Program-made: the position numbers and the translations under genes | Shown here: in pieces, positions 1 through 7,624 of the stretch | Numbering within the stretch: position 1 is the stretch's first letter | How the letters are laid out: every line of letters begins with the position of its first letter | The notes under the pieces: model-generated | Databases searched by the model: none | What the model was told of the DNA's origin: nothing | What the model saw: the letters and a program-made list of their open reading frames with translations, nothing else | Source of the DNA: Paenibacillus zeirhizosphaerae | Lineage (GTDB): Bacteria > Bacillota > Bacilli > Paenibacillales > Paenibacillaceae | NCBI RefSeq assembly: GCF_030705605.1 | Contig: NZ_JAPCKK010000016.1 | Location: 186,001-250,000, forward strand | Reading direction: 5' to 3' | Length of the DNA: 64,000 nucleotides

Positions 1-8
1 TCAAGAGC

Positions 9-398
9 CTATGCTTCATCACCGCTTTTATCCCGCAGCAAGGATTGGTTATGAACCACCTTATGGTCGATAAATTTCAAAATGCGTTCCAAATCGGCTA
101 TCTGATCGGTGATTTTCTTCCGGTATTCTTGAAGCTTGGCATTCAATTCCGGAACGGATTTAATCGCTTCCCTAAAGGGAAAAGTAAGATATACCTTCAT
201 CTCCTCCAAAGACATATTCGTTTGCTTCAGACACTGGATCAATTCCATCCTCTCTATATCCTTCGAATAATACACCCGATGGCCGTTTGGTTTCCTGGAT
301 GGAGGAGAGATCAGTCCAATTTTTTCATAATGTCGAATGGCATCCTCCGTTAATCCGGTTTGTTGGGCGGCCTGCTTGATCGAGAGTCCTTGGTCCAC
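9..398 (-). CDS. MerR-family transcriptional regulator
   Basis: A 129-residue MerR-family activator/repressor. The N-terminal winged helix is clear: SIKQAAQQTGLTEDAIRHYE near residues 6-25 followed by GLISPPSRKPNGHRVY, the usual recognition-helix and wing region, then a coiled-coil dimerisation helix (residues about 75-115). No cysteine pair is present, so it is not a metal or SoxR-type sensor. The start is GTG with a weak ribosome binding site. It lies 34 bases after the SDR gene on the same strand, so the two are probably co-transcribed and the regulator probably acts on the 19-bp-spacer promoter at 1323-1353. AdhR-like aldehyde-stress MerR proteins next to oxidoreductases are the closest known type; the effector here is not shown. 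Confidence 0.9.
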   Translation of the reverse strand: MDQGLSIKQAAQQTGLTEDAIRHYEKIGLISPPSRKPNGHRVYYSKDIERMELIQCLKQTNMSLEEMKVYLTFPFREAIKSVPELNAKLQEYRKKITDQIADLERILKFIDHKVVHNQSLLRDKSGDEA

Positions 399-432
399 GT
401 TATATCACCAGCCTTAACGGTTAAATTAGCAC

Positions 433-1281
433 TCATTGCATATTTGCACATGCAAATTCCTGCTTATAGATTCTGTCTACTTTATCCAGAACGTTCGCGC
501 TCTGGTCATTGAACTTGAAGGGCGTCGCTTTGCCTTTATTAAGAAAAATGCCCGTAGCGCCTTTATGATGACCCAATGCAGCGTCATATAAACGGGCCGC
601 TCCTACACTCGGATGGGAGAAGAACAGGTTGACAATCGGAATCATGAAGCCAGGCATCCCTACACCCTTGGACATCTTGGTCTTGCTAGGGCCGGGGCAA
701 ACGCTACGAATCCGGATTCCTTCCGTCAATTGTGCAGGAGCGATTTGCTGGGTCCATAGTGAAAGGGCCAATTTGGTGGCGGCGTACGGACCCAGAAGTT
801 TTTTGAATCCGACAGGCTTGTCTAATGTATTGTAATCGAACTGTTTGACCATCAGCAAGGCGTTGGATGAGGTGTTGACAACGGTTTTCAGTTCTCCCTT
901 TAACAAAAGCTCTCTGAGCTCCATGAAAATAATGTAGGGTACCACTGTATTGACCTCAAAGTGCGTTTCGCGCCCTTGTATCGAGTACTGGAATTCTCCG
1001 AACGACACGCCGGCATTATTGAAAAGCAGGTCAATATGGTCCTCGCTCTTCTTAATCTGCTCCAAGGCTCTCCTGAGACTTGAAAAATCAGCTAGATCCC
1101 CTTTATAAATTCTTAATTGATTCGACTTTTGAGCCGTTTGAATCACTTCATCAGCCGGAAAATTGGAACGGTTCAGTGCGATGACCTGCCAGCCTTCGGA
1201 CAACATTTTCTTGGCCAGCTCGAATCCTACGCCAGAATTGGAACCCGTTATAAGAGCAACTTTATTATGATGATGTTTCAT
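433..1281 (-). CDS. Short-chain dehydrogenase/reductase (SDR) family oxidoreductase
   Basis: A 282-residue NAD(P)-dependent SDR. The Rossmann motif GSNSGVG is at residues 13-19, the NNAG motif is near residue 88, the catalytic Ser is in NTSSN, and the Tyr/Lys pair is in YAATK near residue 166. These features show an active-site-complete classical SDR, of the retinol-dehydrogenase/WW-domain-oxidoreductase-like group that often reduces aldehydes or ketones; the substrate is unknown. Start ATG at 1281 has an AGGAGA site upstream. It heads a two-gene unit with the downstream MerR regulator and is preceded by a MerR-type promoter, which suggests induction by a reactive small molecule (inference). 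Confidence 0.88.
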   Translation of the reverse strand: MKHHHNKVALITGSNSGVGFELAKKMLSEGWQVIALNRSNFPADEVIQTAQKSNQLRIYKGDLADFSSLRRALEQIKKSEDHIDLLFNNAGVSFGEFQYSIQGRETHFEVNTVVPYIIFMELRELLLKGELKTVVNTSSNALLMVKQFDYNTLDKPVGFKKLLGPYAATKLALSLWTQQIAPAQLTEGIRIRSVCPGPSKTKMSKGVGMPGFMIPIVNLFFSHPSVGAARLYDAALGHHKGATGIFLNKGKATPFKFNDQSANVLDKVDRIYKQEFACANMQ

Positions 1282-1322
1282 TATCTAATCTCTCCTGTCT
1301 GTCAGTTTGACTGAACACCTTC

Positions 1323-1353
1323 ATGCTACAACCTGGTGTTTACACCAAGTCAA
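1323..1353 (-). promoter_or_regulatory. MerR-type promoter with 19-bp spacer and operator dyad
   Basis: Reading on the minus strand, a -35 TTGACT (1348-1353) and -10 TAGCAT (1323-1328) are separated by 19 bases, longer than the usual 17. The spacer contains the dyad GGTGTAAACACC (1335-1346). An elongated spacer with a central dyad is the hallmark of promoters activated by MerR proteins through DNA distortion. It drives the SDR-merR unit. Confidence 0.75.
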
Positions 1354-1466
1354 GCGATAAAAAAATGCGAAAAAGATCCAACCGCGACAATGATCTGTCG
1401 TTATTGGACCTAAGCCGTTCCTGCAGAATATCCCCTCATCACTTCTTCAAGCTGATCAGCCTCTTA

Positions 1467-1811
1467 TCAACTCCCCGAAGCAGGCTGCAGCATTTCCTTC
1501 TCCAATATCACATATACGCTGCCGCTGTCGTCCGTTTCGGTCTGGAAGGTGGTTACGCAGCCGTCATCCGGAGCTTGGACAAGCCCGTTTGCCAGATCGA
1601 TTTTCCAGTCATGCAGGGGACAGTGCACCTTCGTACCGCATACCATGCCCTCCGACAGCTTTCCGCCTTTATGCGGACAACGGTTTTCCAATGCTTTAAT
1701 GCTCCCGTCATCCAATCGAAATACGGCAATTTCTATTTCTCCCAGCCGGAATGTTCTCGCACCCCTGAGGTCGATTTCCTCTACGCTCGCTACCCGTATT
1801 TTCTGCTCCAT
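1467..1811 (-). CDS. nirD: Nitrite reductase [NAD(P)H] small subunit (Rieske-type)
   Basis: A 114-residue Rieske-fold subunit of assimilatory NAD(P)H-nitrite reductase, the usual length for NirD. It carries the Rieske ligand pattern: CPH (RCPHKGG, about residue 43) and CPLHDW (about residue 63), so the [2Fe-2S] ligands are kept, unlike many proteobacterial NirD proteins that lost them. It works with NirB to reduce nitrite to ammonium in the cytoplasm. Start ATG at 1811 has an AAGGGGGAA site; the gene lies 89 bases downstream of nirB on the same strand and should share its transcript and leader control. Confidence 0.93.
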   Translation of the reverse strand: MEQKIRVASVEEIDLRGARTFRLGEIEIAVFRLDDGSIKALENRCPHKGGKLSEGMVCGTKVHCPLHDWKIDLANGLVQAPDDGCVTTFQTETDDSGSVYVILEKEMLQPASGS

Positions 1812-1900
1812 GAATGCTTCCCCCTTAAAGTTTTGTGAGCGTTACTGCTTTGATATCTCTTCGTACAAAACTACTTCGAAAGCATATGCTCATGTACCAT

Positions 1901-4318
1901 TCAAAGGCTGCTCAGCGGCTCGAAGTTTTTGCGCAATTCAGGGTTCTCGATAATTTCTTTCCACGGATCGCTCGTATAACTAAGCGTCTCCTCAATTCTT
2001 GCGACCAGCGCTTTCCGTTCTTCTTCGTCCGCCAGCGCCACCTTGATCGATTCGAGCCCTACTCTCTCCACCCAATGCGCCGTACGCTCATTCCAGCTTG
2101 CCTGCTCGCGGTAGTACTGCAGGTAGGCTGACGTCCACTCAATCACTTCTTCTTCCGTTTTCACGGTACAAAGAAGCTCGGCCGCTCTCACTTTAATGCC
2201 TCCATTGCCGCCGACATAGAGCTCCCAGCCTCCGTCGATGGCCACAACGCCCAAGTCCTTGATCGTAGCTTCGGCACAATTTCGCGGACAGCCGGACACG
2301 GCAAGCTTAACCTTCGCAGGCGCATTAAGGCGTTCAAATGCCTGCTCCAGCTTGACGCCCATTCCCATCGCATCCTGTGTCCCGAAGCGGCAGAAGGTGT
2401 CGCCGACGCAGGTTTTTACAGTACGCAGCGTCTTGCCGTAAGCGTGCCCAGACGGCATATCGAGCTCTTCCCAGATGCCGGGCAGATCCTCTTTTTTCAC
2501 GCCAAGCAAATCCAGCCGCTGTCCGCCCGTAAATTTGACCAGTGGCACATTGTATTTCTCTGCCACAGCAGCAATTTTCTTCAGCTCTCCAGGGGAGGTC
2601 ACACCGCCGTAGATACGCGGCACCACAGAATACGTACCGTCCTTCTGAATATTAGCGTGATAGCGTTCGTTGGTCACGCGGGACTCTTTTTCATCCTTAT
2701 ACGTTCCAGGAGAAATCATGCCCAAATAATAGTTCAAGGCAGGACGACACTTCGAGCAGCCTCCTGGCTCATCCCAGCCGAGCACATTCATGACCTCTTT
2801 CACACTGCTGAGGCCCATTTCTTTAATACCGCTAACAATTTCGTCACGGGACAGCTTCGTGCAGGAGCAAATACCTTCTTTTACACCTTCACCCGCCTCA
2901 TCACCCGCATACAACTGCAGCAGGCCTTCCACGAGCGGCTTGCAGCCGCCGCAGGACGCAGAGGCTTTCGTGCAGGCCTTAATCTCTCCAACCGTCCGGC
3001 AGCCGTTAGCTACCGCTTCGCCGATCATCTGTTTGGAGACCCCGTTGCAGCCGCAGATAATTTCGTCATCCGGCATTTGCTCGAATCGGGCCATCCCGGA
3101 AGCCTCTGCTTTACCGGCCGGGAAGCCGAGCAGCAGCTCTTTCTCCCTGCCTGCCACGGATTCACCGGATTTAATCAGTGAAAATAAACTGGCTCCATCG
3201 GTTGTATCCCCGAACAGAACGGCTCCAACCAATATGTCATCCTTGAGCACGATTTTTTTATATACCTCGTCAATTTCATCCTGGTAACGCAAAGCCCGCA
3301 GCCCCGGTGCATCCTCATACAGCCCCGCTGAAAACACATCCACACCGGACACCTTCAGCTTAGCGGAAGTGACCGAGCCTTCATATCCGGGAGTTTCGAT
3401 TCCCGCAAGCCGCTTGGCAAGCACAGTGCCTTGCTCATACAGCGGCGCCACCAGTCCGTAACTAATCCCCCGATGCTCCACACATTCTCCGACAGCGTAG
3501 ACGTCGGGCACGGTCGTTTCCATAAAATCGTTCACGAGGATCCCCCGTCCGGTCCCTATACCAGCCGCCTTCGCCAGCTTGATCTCGGGTTGTATCCCGA
3601 CCGCCATGACCACCAAATCTGCCTGTTCGGTGCTCCCATCCCTGAATACAAGGCGCTCCACACGTCTGTGCCCTTCGATCGAGGCCGTTTGGCATTCCAA
3701 TCTGAAGGTCATGCCCTGGCGTTCAAGCTCGCGCTGCAGCATCAGGGAAGCCGCGGGATCAAGCTGGCGGTTCATCAGATATCTGCTGTTGTGAATAACC
3801 GTAACTTCCATGCCGAGATTCAGCAGCCCCCTGGCCGCTTCCAATCCCAGCAGCCCGCCGCCGATAACAGCCGCCTTGCGGTAGCTTCCCGCCGCTTCCA
3901 TCATCGTGTGACAGTCCTTGATATCACGGAAGCCAATCACACCTTCCTTATCGGCACCCGGCAAAGGCAGCATAAATGCTTTGGAACCCATGGCCAGCAG
4001 CAAAACATCATAGTCCGCTTCCCGTCCGGAGGCGGATATCACTTTCTTTTGTTTAACATGGATATCAGTTACCGGATCTCCAGCATACAAACAGATGCCA
4101 TGCTCCTCATACCAGCTCCAATCATTGATAACGATATCCTCCAGACCGGTACCGCCCGCAAGTACGGAAGAGAGCATAATACGGTTATAGTTAGGATAAG
4201 GCTCCGCTCCGAAAATCGTAATATCATAAAGCCCCGGCGCCACCTTCAGCACATGCTCGATGGTTCTGACCCCTGCCATTCCGTTGCCGATCATAACGAG
4301 TTTCTTCTTATTTTCCAT
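1901..4318 (-). CDS. nirB: Nitrite reductase [NAD(P)H] large subunit
   Basis: An 805-residue assimilatory nitrite reductase catalytic subunit. In order: FAD/NAD(P) oxidoreductase domain with GNGMAG near the N-terminus and GGGLLGLEA near 153; a BFD-type [2Fe-2S] region with CGC near 421 and CTKASASCGGC near 451; the nitrite/sulfite reductase half with siroheme-[4Fe-4S] cysteines CVGDTFC near 634 and SGCPRNC near 676. All expected cofactor ligands are present. The start at 4318 (MENKKK) is chosen over an in-frame upstream ATG at 4339 because GGAGGGGAG ends 11 bases before it. Its long leader (about 165 bases) has its own promoter, ANTAR-type hairpins and a terminator. nirD follows. Confidence 0.95.
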   Translation of the reverse strand: MENKKKLVMIGNGMAGVRTIEHVLKVAPGLYDITIFGAEPYPNYNRIMLSSVLAGGTGLEDIVINDWSWYEEHGICLYAGDPVTDIHVKQKKVISASGREADYDVLLLAMGSKAFMLPLPGADKEGVIGFRDIKDCHTMMEAAGSYRKAAVIGGGLLGLEAARGLLNLGMEVTVIHNSRYLMNRQLDPAASLMLQRELERQGMTFRLECQTASIEGHRRVERLVFRDGSTEQADLVVMAVGIQPEIKLAKAAGIGTGRGILVNDFMETTVPDVYAVGECVEHRGISYGLVAPLYEQGTVLAKRLAGIETPGYEGSVTSAKLKVSGVDVFSAGLYEDAPGLRALRYQDEIDEVYKKIVLKDDILVGAVLFGDTTDGASLFSLIKSGESVAGREKELLLGFPAGKAEASGMARFEQMPDDEIICGCNGVSKQMIGEAVANGCRTVGEIKACTKASASCGGCKPLVEGLLQLYAGDEAGEGVKEGICSCTKLSRDEIVSGIKEMGLSSVKEVMNVLGWDEPGGCSKCRPALNYYLGMISPGTYKDEKESRVTNERYHANIQKDGTYSVVPRIYGGVTSPGELKKIAAVAEKYNVPLVKFTGGQRLDLLGVKKEDLPGIWEELDMPSGHAYGKTLRTVKTCVGDTFCRFGTQDAMGMGVKLEQAFERLNAPAKVKLAVSGCPRNCAEATIKDLGVVAIDGGWELYVGGNGGIKVRAAELLCTVKTEEEVIEWTSAYLQYYREQASWNERTAHWVERVGLESIKVALADEEERKALVARIEETLSYTSDPWKEIIENPELRKNFEPLSSL

Positions 4319-4378
4319 GACGCTTCTCCCCTCCATCAATCACACCTCAACATTCTTCTGAAGCTCTTCTGAAAAATC

Positions 4379-4429
4379 AAAAAGCCCACTTCTCCCCGCA
4401 AAAATAATTCACAGGTGAAGATGGGCTTC
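4379..4429 (-). terminator. Leader (attenuator) terminator upstream of nirB
   Basis: On the minus strand the RNA can fold AAGCCCA-U-CUUC-A-CC against GG-A-GAAG-UGGGCUU, followed by UUUUUGAUUUUU. It lies between the predicted nirB promoter and the nirB ribosome binding site, so it would stop transcription before the gene unless prevented. Its 5' arm overlaps the second ANTAR-type hairpin (4424-4435), the arrangement expected for antitermination. Confidence 0.8.
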
Positions 4430-4462
4430 ATTGCCGCTTGTTATGGATACGCCATTGTATCC
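4424..4462 (-). promoter_or_regulatory. ANTAR-protein target: two hexaloop hairpins in the nirB leader
   Basis: On the minus strand, hairpin P1 has stem GGAUAC/GUAUCC with hexaloop AAUGGC (4445-4462); nine bases later hairpin P2 has stem GGC/GCC with hexaloop AAUGAA (4424-4435). Both loops have A at position 1 and G at position 4, the conserved bases of the dual-hairpin motif bound by ANTAR antiterminators. P2 shares its 3' arm with the 5' arm of the terminator at 4379-4429, so P2 and terminator formation exclude each other. P2 has only three clear base pairs, so it probably needs protein to be stable. Confidence 0.78.
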
Positions 4463-4491
4463 GATACATTCATTTTTAAATTATTGGTTCA

Positions 4492-4520
4492 AATATATAC
4501 TCTGACACTCTTCATGTCAA
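4492..4520 (-). promoter_or_regulatory. Sigma-A promoter of nirBD
   Basis: Minus-strand -35 TTGACA (4515-4520) and -10 TATATT (4492-4497) with a 17-base spacer. Transcription would start near 4485, giving a leader of about 165 bases before nirB that includes the ANTAR hairpins and terminator. Confidence 0.8.
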
Positions 4521-4531
4521 TATTATTGACG
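4515..4531. promoter_or_regulatory. GlnR/TnrA-like nitrogen box between divergent promoters
   Basis: TGTCA-N7-TGACG matches the GlnR/TnrA consensus TGTNA-N7-TNACA with one mismatch. It overlaps the -35 elements of both the nirB promoter (minus) and the predicted ANTAR-gene promoter (plus), so it could control both according to nitrogen supply. Assignment rests on sequence match and on the nitrogen genes beside it. Confidence 0.55.
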
Positions 4532-4555
4532 TAAAAAACAGCTAGAATTTATATT
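4526..4555 (+). promoter_or_regulatory. Predicted promoter of the ANTAR/TrpD2-like pair
   Basis: Plus-strand -35 TTGACG (4526-4531) and -10 TATATT (4550-4555), 18-base spacer. It leaves a leader of about 170 bases before the ANTAR gene; that leader contains an 8-bp inverted repeat (ATAAGCAA 4638-4645, TTGCTTAT 4681-4688) of unknown role. Confidence 0.5.
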
Positions 4556-4732
4556 TTATGATAAACCCAGAATTTCCGAGGTATCATATGTCACATTTCA
4601 AAAAAGATGATTGCTTTTTCATCAAAAAGACAGCAAAATAAGCAAAAGGATATGTCAGATTTGCTATCTTTATTCATTTCTTGCTTATGGAAAGTGTGGA
4701 TCTAAGTCATTTACAGGAGGGGGAACCTCTTC

Positions 4733-5311
4733 ATGCGTTCATTTTTGGTTATTGATGTTCAGAAAAGAGCTCATCCGAACAACGCGGGTCCGGAAGCTGT
4801 CCTGGAAGCTCACGGTTACCAGGTATTCCTGGCCCGGGATAAAGCCTCGGCCGATCAGAAGCTTCTGGACGTCGATGCCGCTATTCTGCATCTGCCTGTC
4901 GCGTCGATCCAGATGTGGGGTGTGGAGTTGACGGAGAAAAAGGAATTGCCGCTTTTTTGGTGGTGCAGCACGGACGCGGCACTTTCCTCAACGGAGGATT
5001 GCGAGGTTGATGTATCCATTGACGGAATCCTTACACCAGGTATGGAGGAGCATGAACTGAACTGGGCGCTTCATTTCGGCGCTAAACGTTTTTTCGAACG
5101 CAAGCAGTGGAAAAGTGAGCGCGACCAGTTAAAAGCCCGGCTGGAGGAACGGAAATGGATTGATATGGCCAAGGGTATTCTGGGCGAGGTTAACGGCATT
5201 CCAGAAGCTGAAGCCTACGAGCTGCTGCGCAAAAAGGCCATGAACGAGCGGAAAAGAATCGTGGACGTTGCCGTTTCCATCGTCAAGGCTCATCAAATGT
5301 TGAAGGCATAG
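4733..5311 (+). CDS. ANTAR-domain RNA-binding antiterminator with degenerate receiver domain
   Basis: A 192-residue protein. The last 60 residues (from about 130) are a helical ANTAR domain: LKARLEERKWIDMAKGIL, then EAYELLRKKAMNERKRIVDVA, the three-helix pattern that binds paired hexaloop hairpins in RNA. The N-terminal 120 residues look like a CheY-type receiver in length and pattern, but the strand that should end in the phospho-acceptor Asp reads DAAILHLP, so phosphorylation control seems lost. AGGAGGGGG precedes the ATG. It is divergent from nirB, whose leader holds a matching RNA target, so it very likely controls nirBD. It is the first gene of a two-gene unit with the TrpD2-like gene 21 bases downstream. 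Confidence 0.9.
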   Translation: MRSFLVIDVQKRAHPNNAGPEAVLEAHGYQVFLARDKASADQKLLDVDAAILHLPVASIQMWGVELTEKKELPLFWWCSTDAALSSTEDCEVDVSIDGILTPGMEEHELNWALHFGAKRFFERKQWKSERDQLKARLEERKWIDMAKGILGEVNGIPEAEAYELLRKKAMNERKRIVDVAVSIVKAHQMLKA

Positions 5312-5332
5312 CTCATAAGGGGGAGATTGGAT

Positions 5333-6403
5333 ATGAATATGATTCAATTGTTGAAGGAAGTCGGGCGTGGCAAACGCGGAGCGCGAGACCTGACCTATGA
5401 GGAAGCCGCCGCTGCTGCCAGGCTCATTCTTACACAAACGGCGTCTCCAGCGCAAATTGGCGCCTTTCTTACCGCCGAGCGGATCAAGATCGAAAGCGTG
5501 GACGAGCTCGAAGCATTCGTGGACGTATGCCGCAGCTATGCCAACCGTTCGGCTGACCGAGAAGGCATCGATTTCGCAGGCCCTTATGACGGGCGGACTT
5601 CGACCTTTATGGCCACCTTTGTATCCGCCTTTATCGTCGCTTCTTGCGGACTGCCTGTTACACTTCATGGCACCGAGCCACTCCCGCCAAAGAGAGGGAT
5701 TACCATTCCGATGCTGCTCAGGGCGATGGGTATTGACAGCTCGCGTGTACCACGCCGGCAAGCCGCTGCTGCGGCAGCGCACACAGGGGTTCTGTTCGTC
5801 TCTGCCGAGCAGGAATGTTCGCCTCTGGGAAAACTGCGCCCACTTCGCGAAGAACTGGGACTGCGGACCGTGCTGAATACAGCAGAGAAATTGATTGATT
5901 ACAGTTGCTCTCCCTATCTTGCTTTCGGAGTATTCCATAACACCGTCTTCGAAAGAACCGCCAAGCTGCTCGTTAAACTCGGCTATCGTAAAGCCATTAT
6001 TGTGCAGGGATGCGAAGGCTCGGAGGATCTGTTCATCGAGCGGCCTACCCGCACCTATGTGGTGGAGAATGGAGAAGCGCGGCTGGAGCTGATCGATCCG
6101 GAAATGTTCGGTCTGGAATGCATCGTGCCCGAGCTGTCCTGGACGCCGGCCCTCCAGATCGAGGTGACGGAGCAGGTGCTGAACGGCGGAGGTCATATGG
6201 CGTTTACGAATCAGGCTCTGTTGAACAGTGCGGTGCGCCTTTATATCGGTGAGCGTGTTCAATCGATTGAGGAAGGAATATACACGTGCAAATCCGCACT
6301 TGAAAGCGGAGCTGCCCTGGACAGCTATCAACGCTGGAGAACGGCCATGCAGGACGGCCAAATGGCTGCCACTCCCTCCGCCGCAACGCGGCTGCTCAGC
6401 TAA
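5333..6403 (+). CDS. Anthranilate phosphoribosyltransferase-like protein (TrpD2/YbiB-type glycosyltransferase family 3)
   Basis: A 356-residue protein with the fold-defining order of the TrpD/nucleoside phosphorylase class: N-terminal helical domain (LTYEEAAAAARLIL, PAQIGAFLTAERIK) and a C-terminal alpha/beta domain. The TrpD PRPP loop GTGGD...TFN is replaced by DFAGPYDGRTSTF and the KHGNR segment by LHGTEPLPPKRG, so it is unlikely to make phosphoribosylanthranilate. E. coli YbiB, a TrpD2-type protein, is known to bind nucleic acid. ATG at 5333 is preferred over a TTG at 5327 because AAGGGGGAG is seven bases upstream of it. Its constant pairing with an ANTAR gene and nirB suggests a regulatory or accessory role in nitrite assimilation (inference). 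Confidence 0.8.
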   Translation: MNMIQLLKEVGRGKRGARDLTYEEAAAAARLILTQTASPAQIGAFLTAERIKIESVDELEAFVDVCRSYANRSADREGIDFAGPYDGRTSTFMATFVSAFIVASCGLPVTLHGTEPLPPKRGITIPMLLRAMGIDSSRVPRRQAAAAAAHTGVLFVSAEQECSPLGKLRPLREELGLRTVLNTAEKLIDYSCSPYLAFGVFHNTVFERTAKLLVKLGYRKAIIVQGCEGSEDLFIERPTRTYVVENGEARLELIDPEMFGLECIVPELSWTPALQIEVTEQVLNGGGHMAFTNQALLNSAVRLYIGERVQSIEEGIYTCKSALESGAALDSYQRWRTAMQDGQMAATPSAATRLLS

Positions 6404-6416
6404 GCAAACCGTCATA

Positions 6417-6474
6417 GAACATACAGAGGGGAGCCCCAGAGGTCCATTGACCGGGTGCCCCCCTCTGTATGTTC
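6417..6474. terminator. Strong stem-loop between convergent genes
   Basis: A perfect 14-bp inverted repeat, GAACATACAGAGGG (6417-6430) and CCCTCTGTATGTTC (6461-6474), with a 30-base interior. It sits between the convergent TrpD2-like and acyltransferase genes and probably ends both transcripts, although neither strand has a clear T run after the stem. Confidence 0.5.
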
Positions 6475-6490
6475 TGAGGCTCCAATAACC

Positions 6491-7513
6491 TCATCTGCTA
6501 ATGGTCCGGCTCTGGTTACTTAACGGCTTTTTAAACCACCTGTCCAGCTTCGGCTCCACCATCCATTTAAACAAACCGCGGATACCCCCACCTGACAGGA
6601 GCAGAGTCAGCAATACACCTGCAACCGGTAGAAGCAGCTGCAGCGCCGGATAGCGGAACCATGCGTAAAAACCACTTGCCTTCGCCAAATACTTGATGAT
6701 AAAACCATGCAGCATGTATACATACAATGTATTTCTGCCTCCGGCCGTGACGAGAGAAATCCTTCTTTCCGGTACAAGCGCAAGCACAGCGCCGCCAAGC
6801 AAAATTGCCCCTGCATACACAGCTGCGCGGTACAGTCCTGCAGTCCATTCAGGATGCCCCATGGCTTCGTATGGAACACTCCCGAACAACCATCTCTCCT
6901 CAAAAACGTTTCCGTACAAAACCATGACCGCAGCAGCAGCCATCATGATGATAACCGCTATACCTCGCATAACCGGAGTTTGAAGACGAGAAATACGCTC
7001 TCTATCCAGATAATAGCCTGCCAGAAAAAACGGAAAGAAGACCAGGGTACGTGAAATGCTTGCATAATATTGGGCATCATTCGCGTAACCGGCCAGGATG
7101 GCAACTATAATAGATAATGGAAGCGCATAGCGGATTTTCACCGCATAAGGCAATGCAACCTTCCACAAAATCATACTGAACAAAAACCACATCAGCCAGT
7201 AGGGCGTAAAATAGGAAAACCTCAGCACCTGTTCGCCAAGCACGTAATAATCAAACAAGGAATACAGCGTTTCGAAAATAAAATAAGGAATAACCAGCTT
7301 GCTGATCACCTTGTTCGTATATTCGCCGCTGCTTAGATTTTTGCTGAAATACCCGGATACCAACACAAACAGCGGGATATGAAAAGCGTAAATAAACAAA
7401 TATAAAGGCCGCAAAAAAGGCTCTCCGCTAAGCGGTTCAATCAGATGCCCAGTGACGACGAGTGCAATCAGCACAAACTTCACATTATCGAAATAACCAT
7501 CTCTTGCTATCAT
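6491..7513 (-). CDS. Membrane acyltransferase, acyltransferase-3/fucose 4-O-acetylase-like family
   Basis: A 340-residue integral membrane protein with about ten hydrophobic segments. The N-terminus has the family pattern RDGYFDNVKFVLIALVVTGH, with the His of the first transmembrane segment, then FHIPLFVLVSGYF, both typical of the acyltransferase-3 superfamily that moves acetyl or other acyl groups from the cytoplasm onto extracellular sugars. The acceptor is unknown. ATG at 7513 is chosen over a GTG at 7522 because AAGGAG lies eight bases upstream of it. It stands alone, separated from the nad operon by a terminator. Confidence 0.85.
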   Translation of the reverse strand: MIARDGYFDNVKFVLIALVVTGHLIEPLSGEPFLRPLYLFIYAFHIPLFVLVSGYFSKNLSSGEYTNKVISKLVIPYFIFETLYSLFDYYVLGEQVLRFSYFTPYWLMWFLFSMILWKVALPYAVKIRYALPLSIIVAILAGYANDAQYYASISRTLVFFPFFLAGYYLDRERISRLQTPVMRGIAVIIMMAAAAVMVLYGNVFEERWLFGSVPYEAMGHPEWTAGLYRAAVYAGAILLGGAVLALVPERRISLVTAGGRNTLYVYMLHGFIIKYLAKASGFYAWFRYPALQLLLPVAGVLLTLLLSGGGIRGLFKWMVEPKLDRWFKKPLSNQSRTISR

Positions 7514-7573
7514 ACTGCTCACTCCTTCATTGCTGACTTATTACCCTGTTTGCCTGGAATGAACGCTCTGATC

Positions 7574-7619
7574 CGAAAAAAAGGATACAGCCCAAGCTGA
7601 TGCTCAGGTCTGTATCCTT
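7574..7619 (-). terminator. Terminator of the nadBCA operon
   Basis: Minus-strand stem AAGGATACAG/CTGTATCCTT (10 bp) followed by a run of T. It starts 6 bases after the nadA stop codon. Confidence 0.85.
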
Positions 7620-7624
7620 ACATG

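Noticed and set aside
2444..4372. Long plus-strand frames antisense to nirB
   Set aside because: They lie opposite a certain gene and have no ribosome site or recognisable domain.
4460..4732. A second ANTAR target in the leader of the ANTAR gene itself
   Set aside because: No second pair of A1/G4 hexaloop hairpins was found on the plus strand.
5129..6415. A 428-residue open frame antisense to the ANTAR/TrpD2-like pair
   Set aside because: It mirrors a well-supported gene, has no ribosome site and encodes low-quality sequence (His/Arg/Cys-rich) with no domain.
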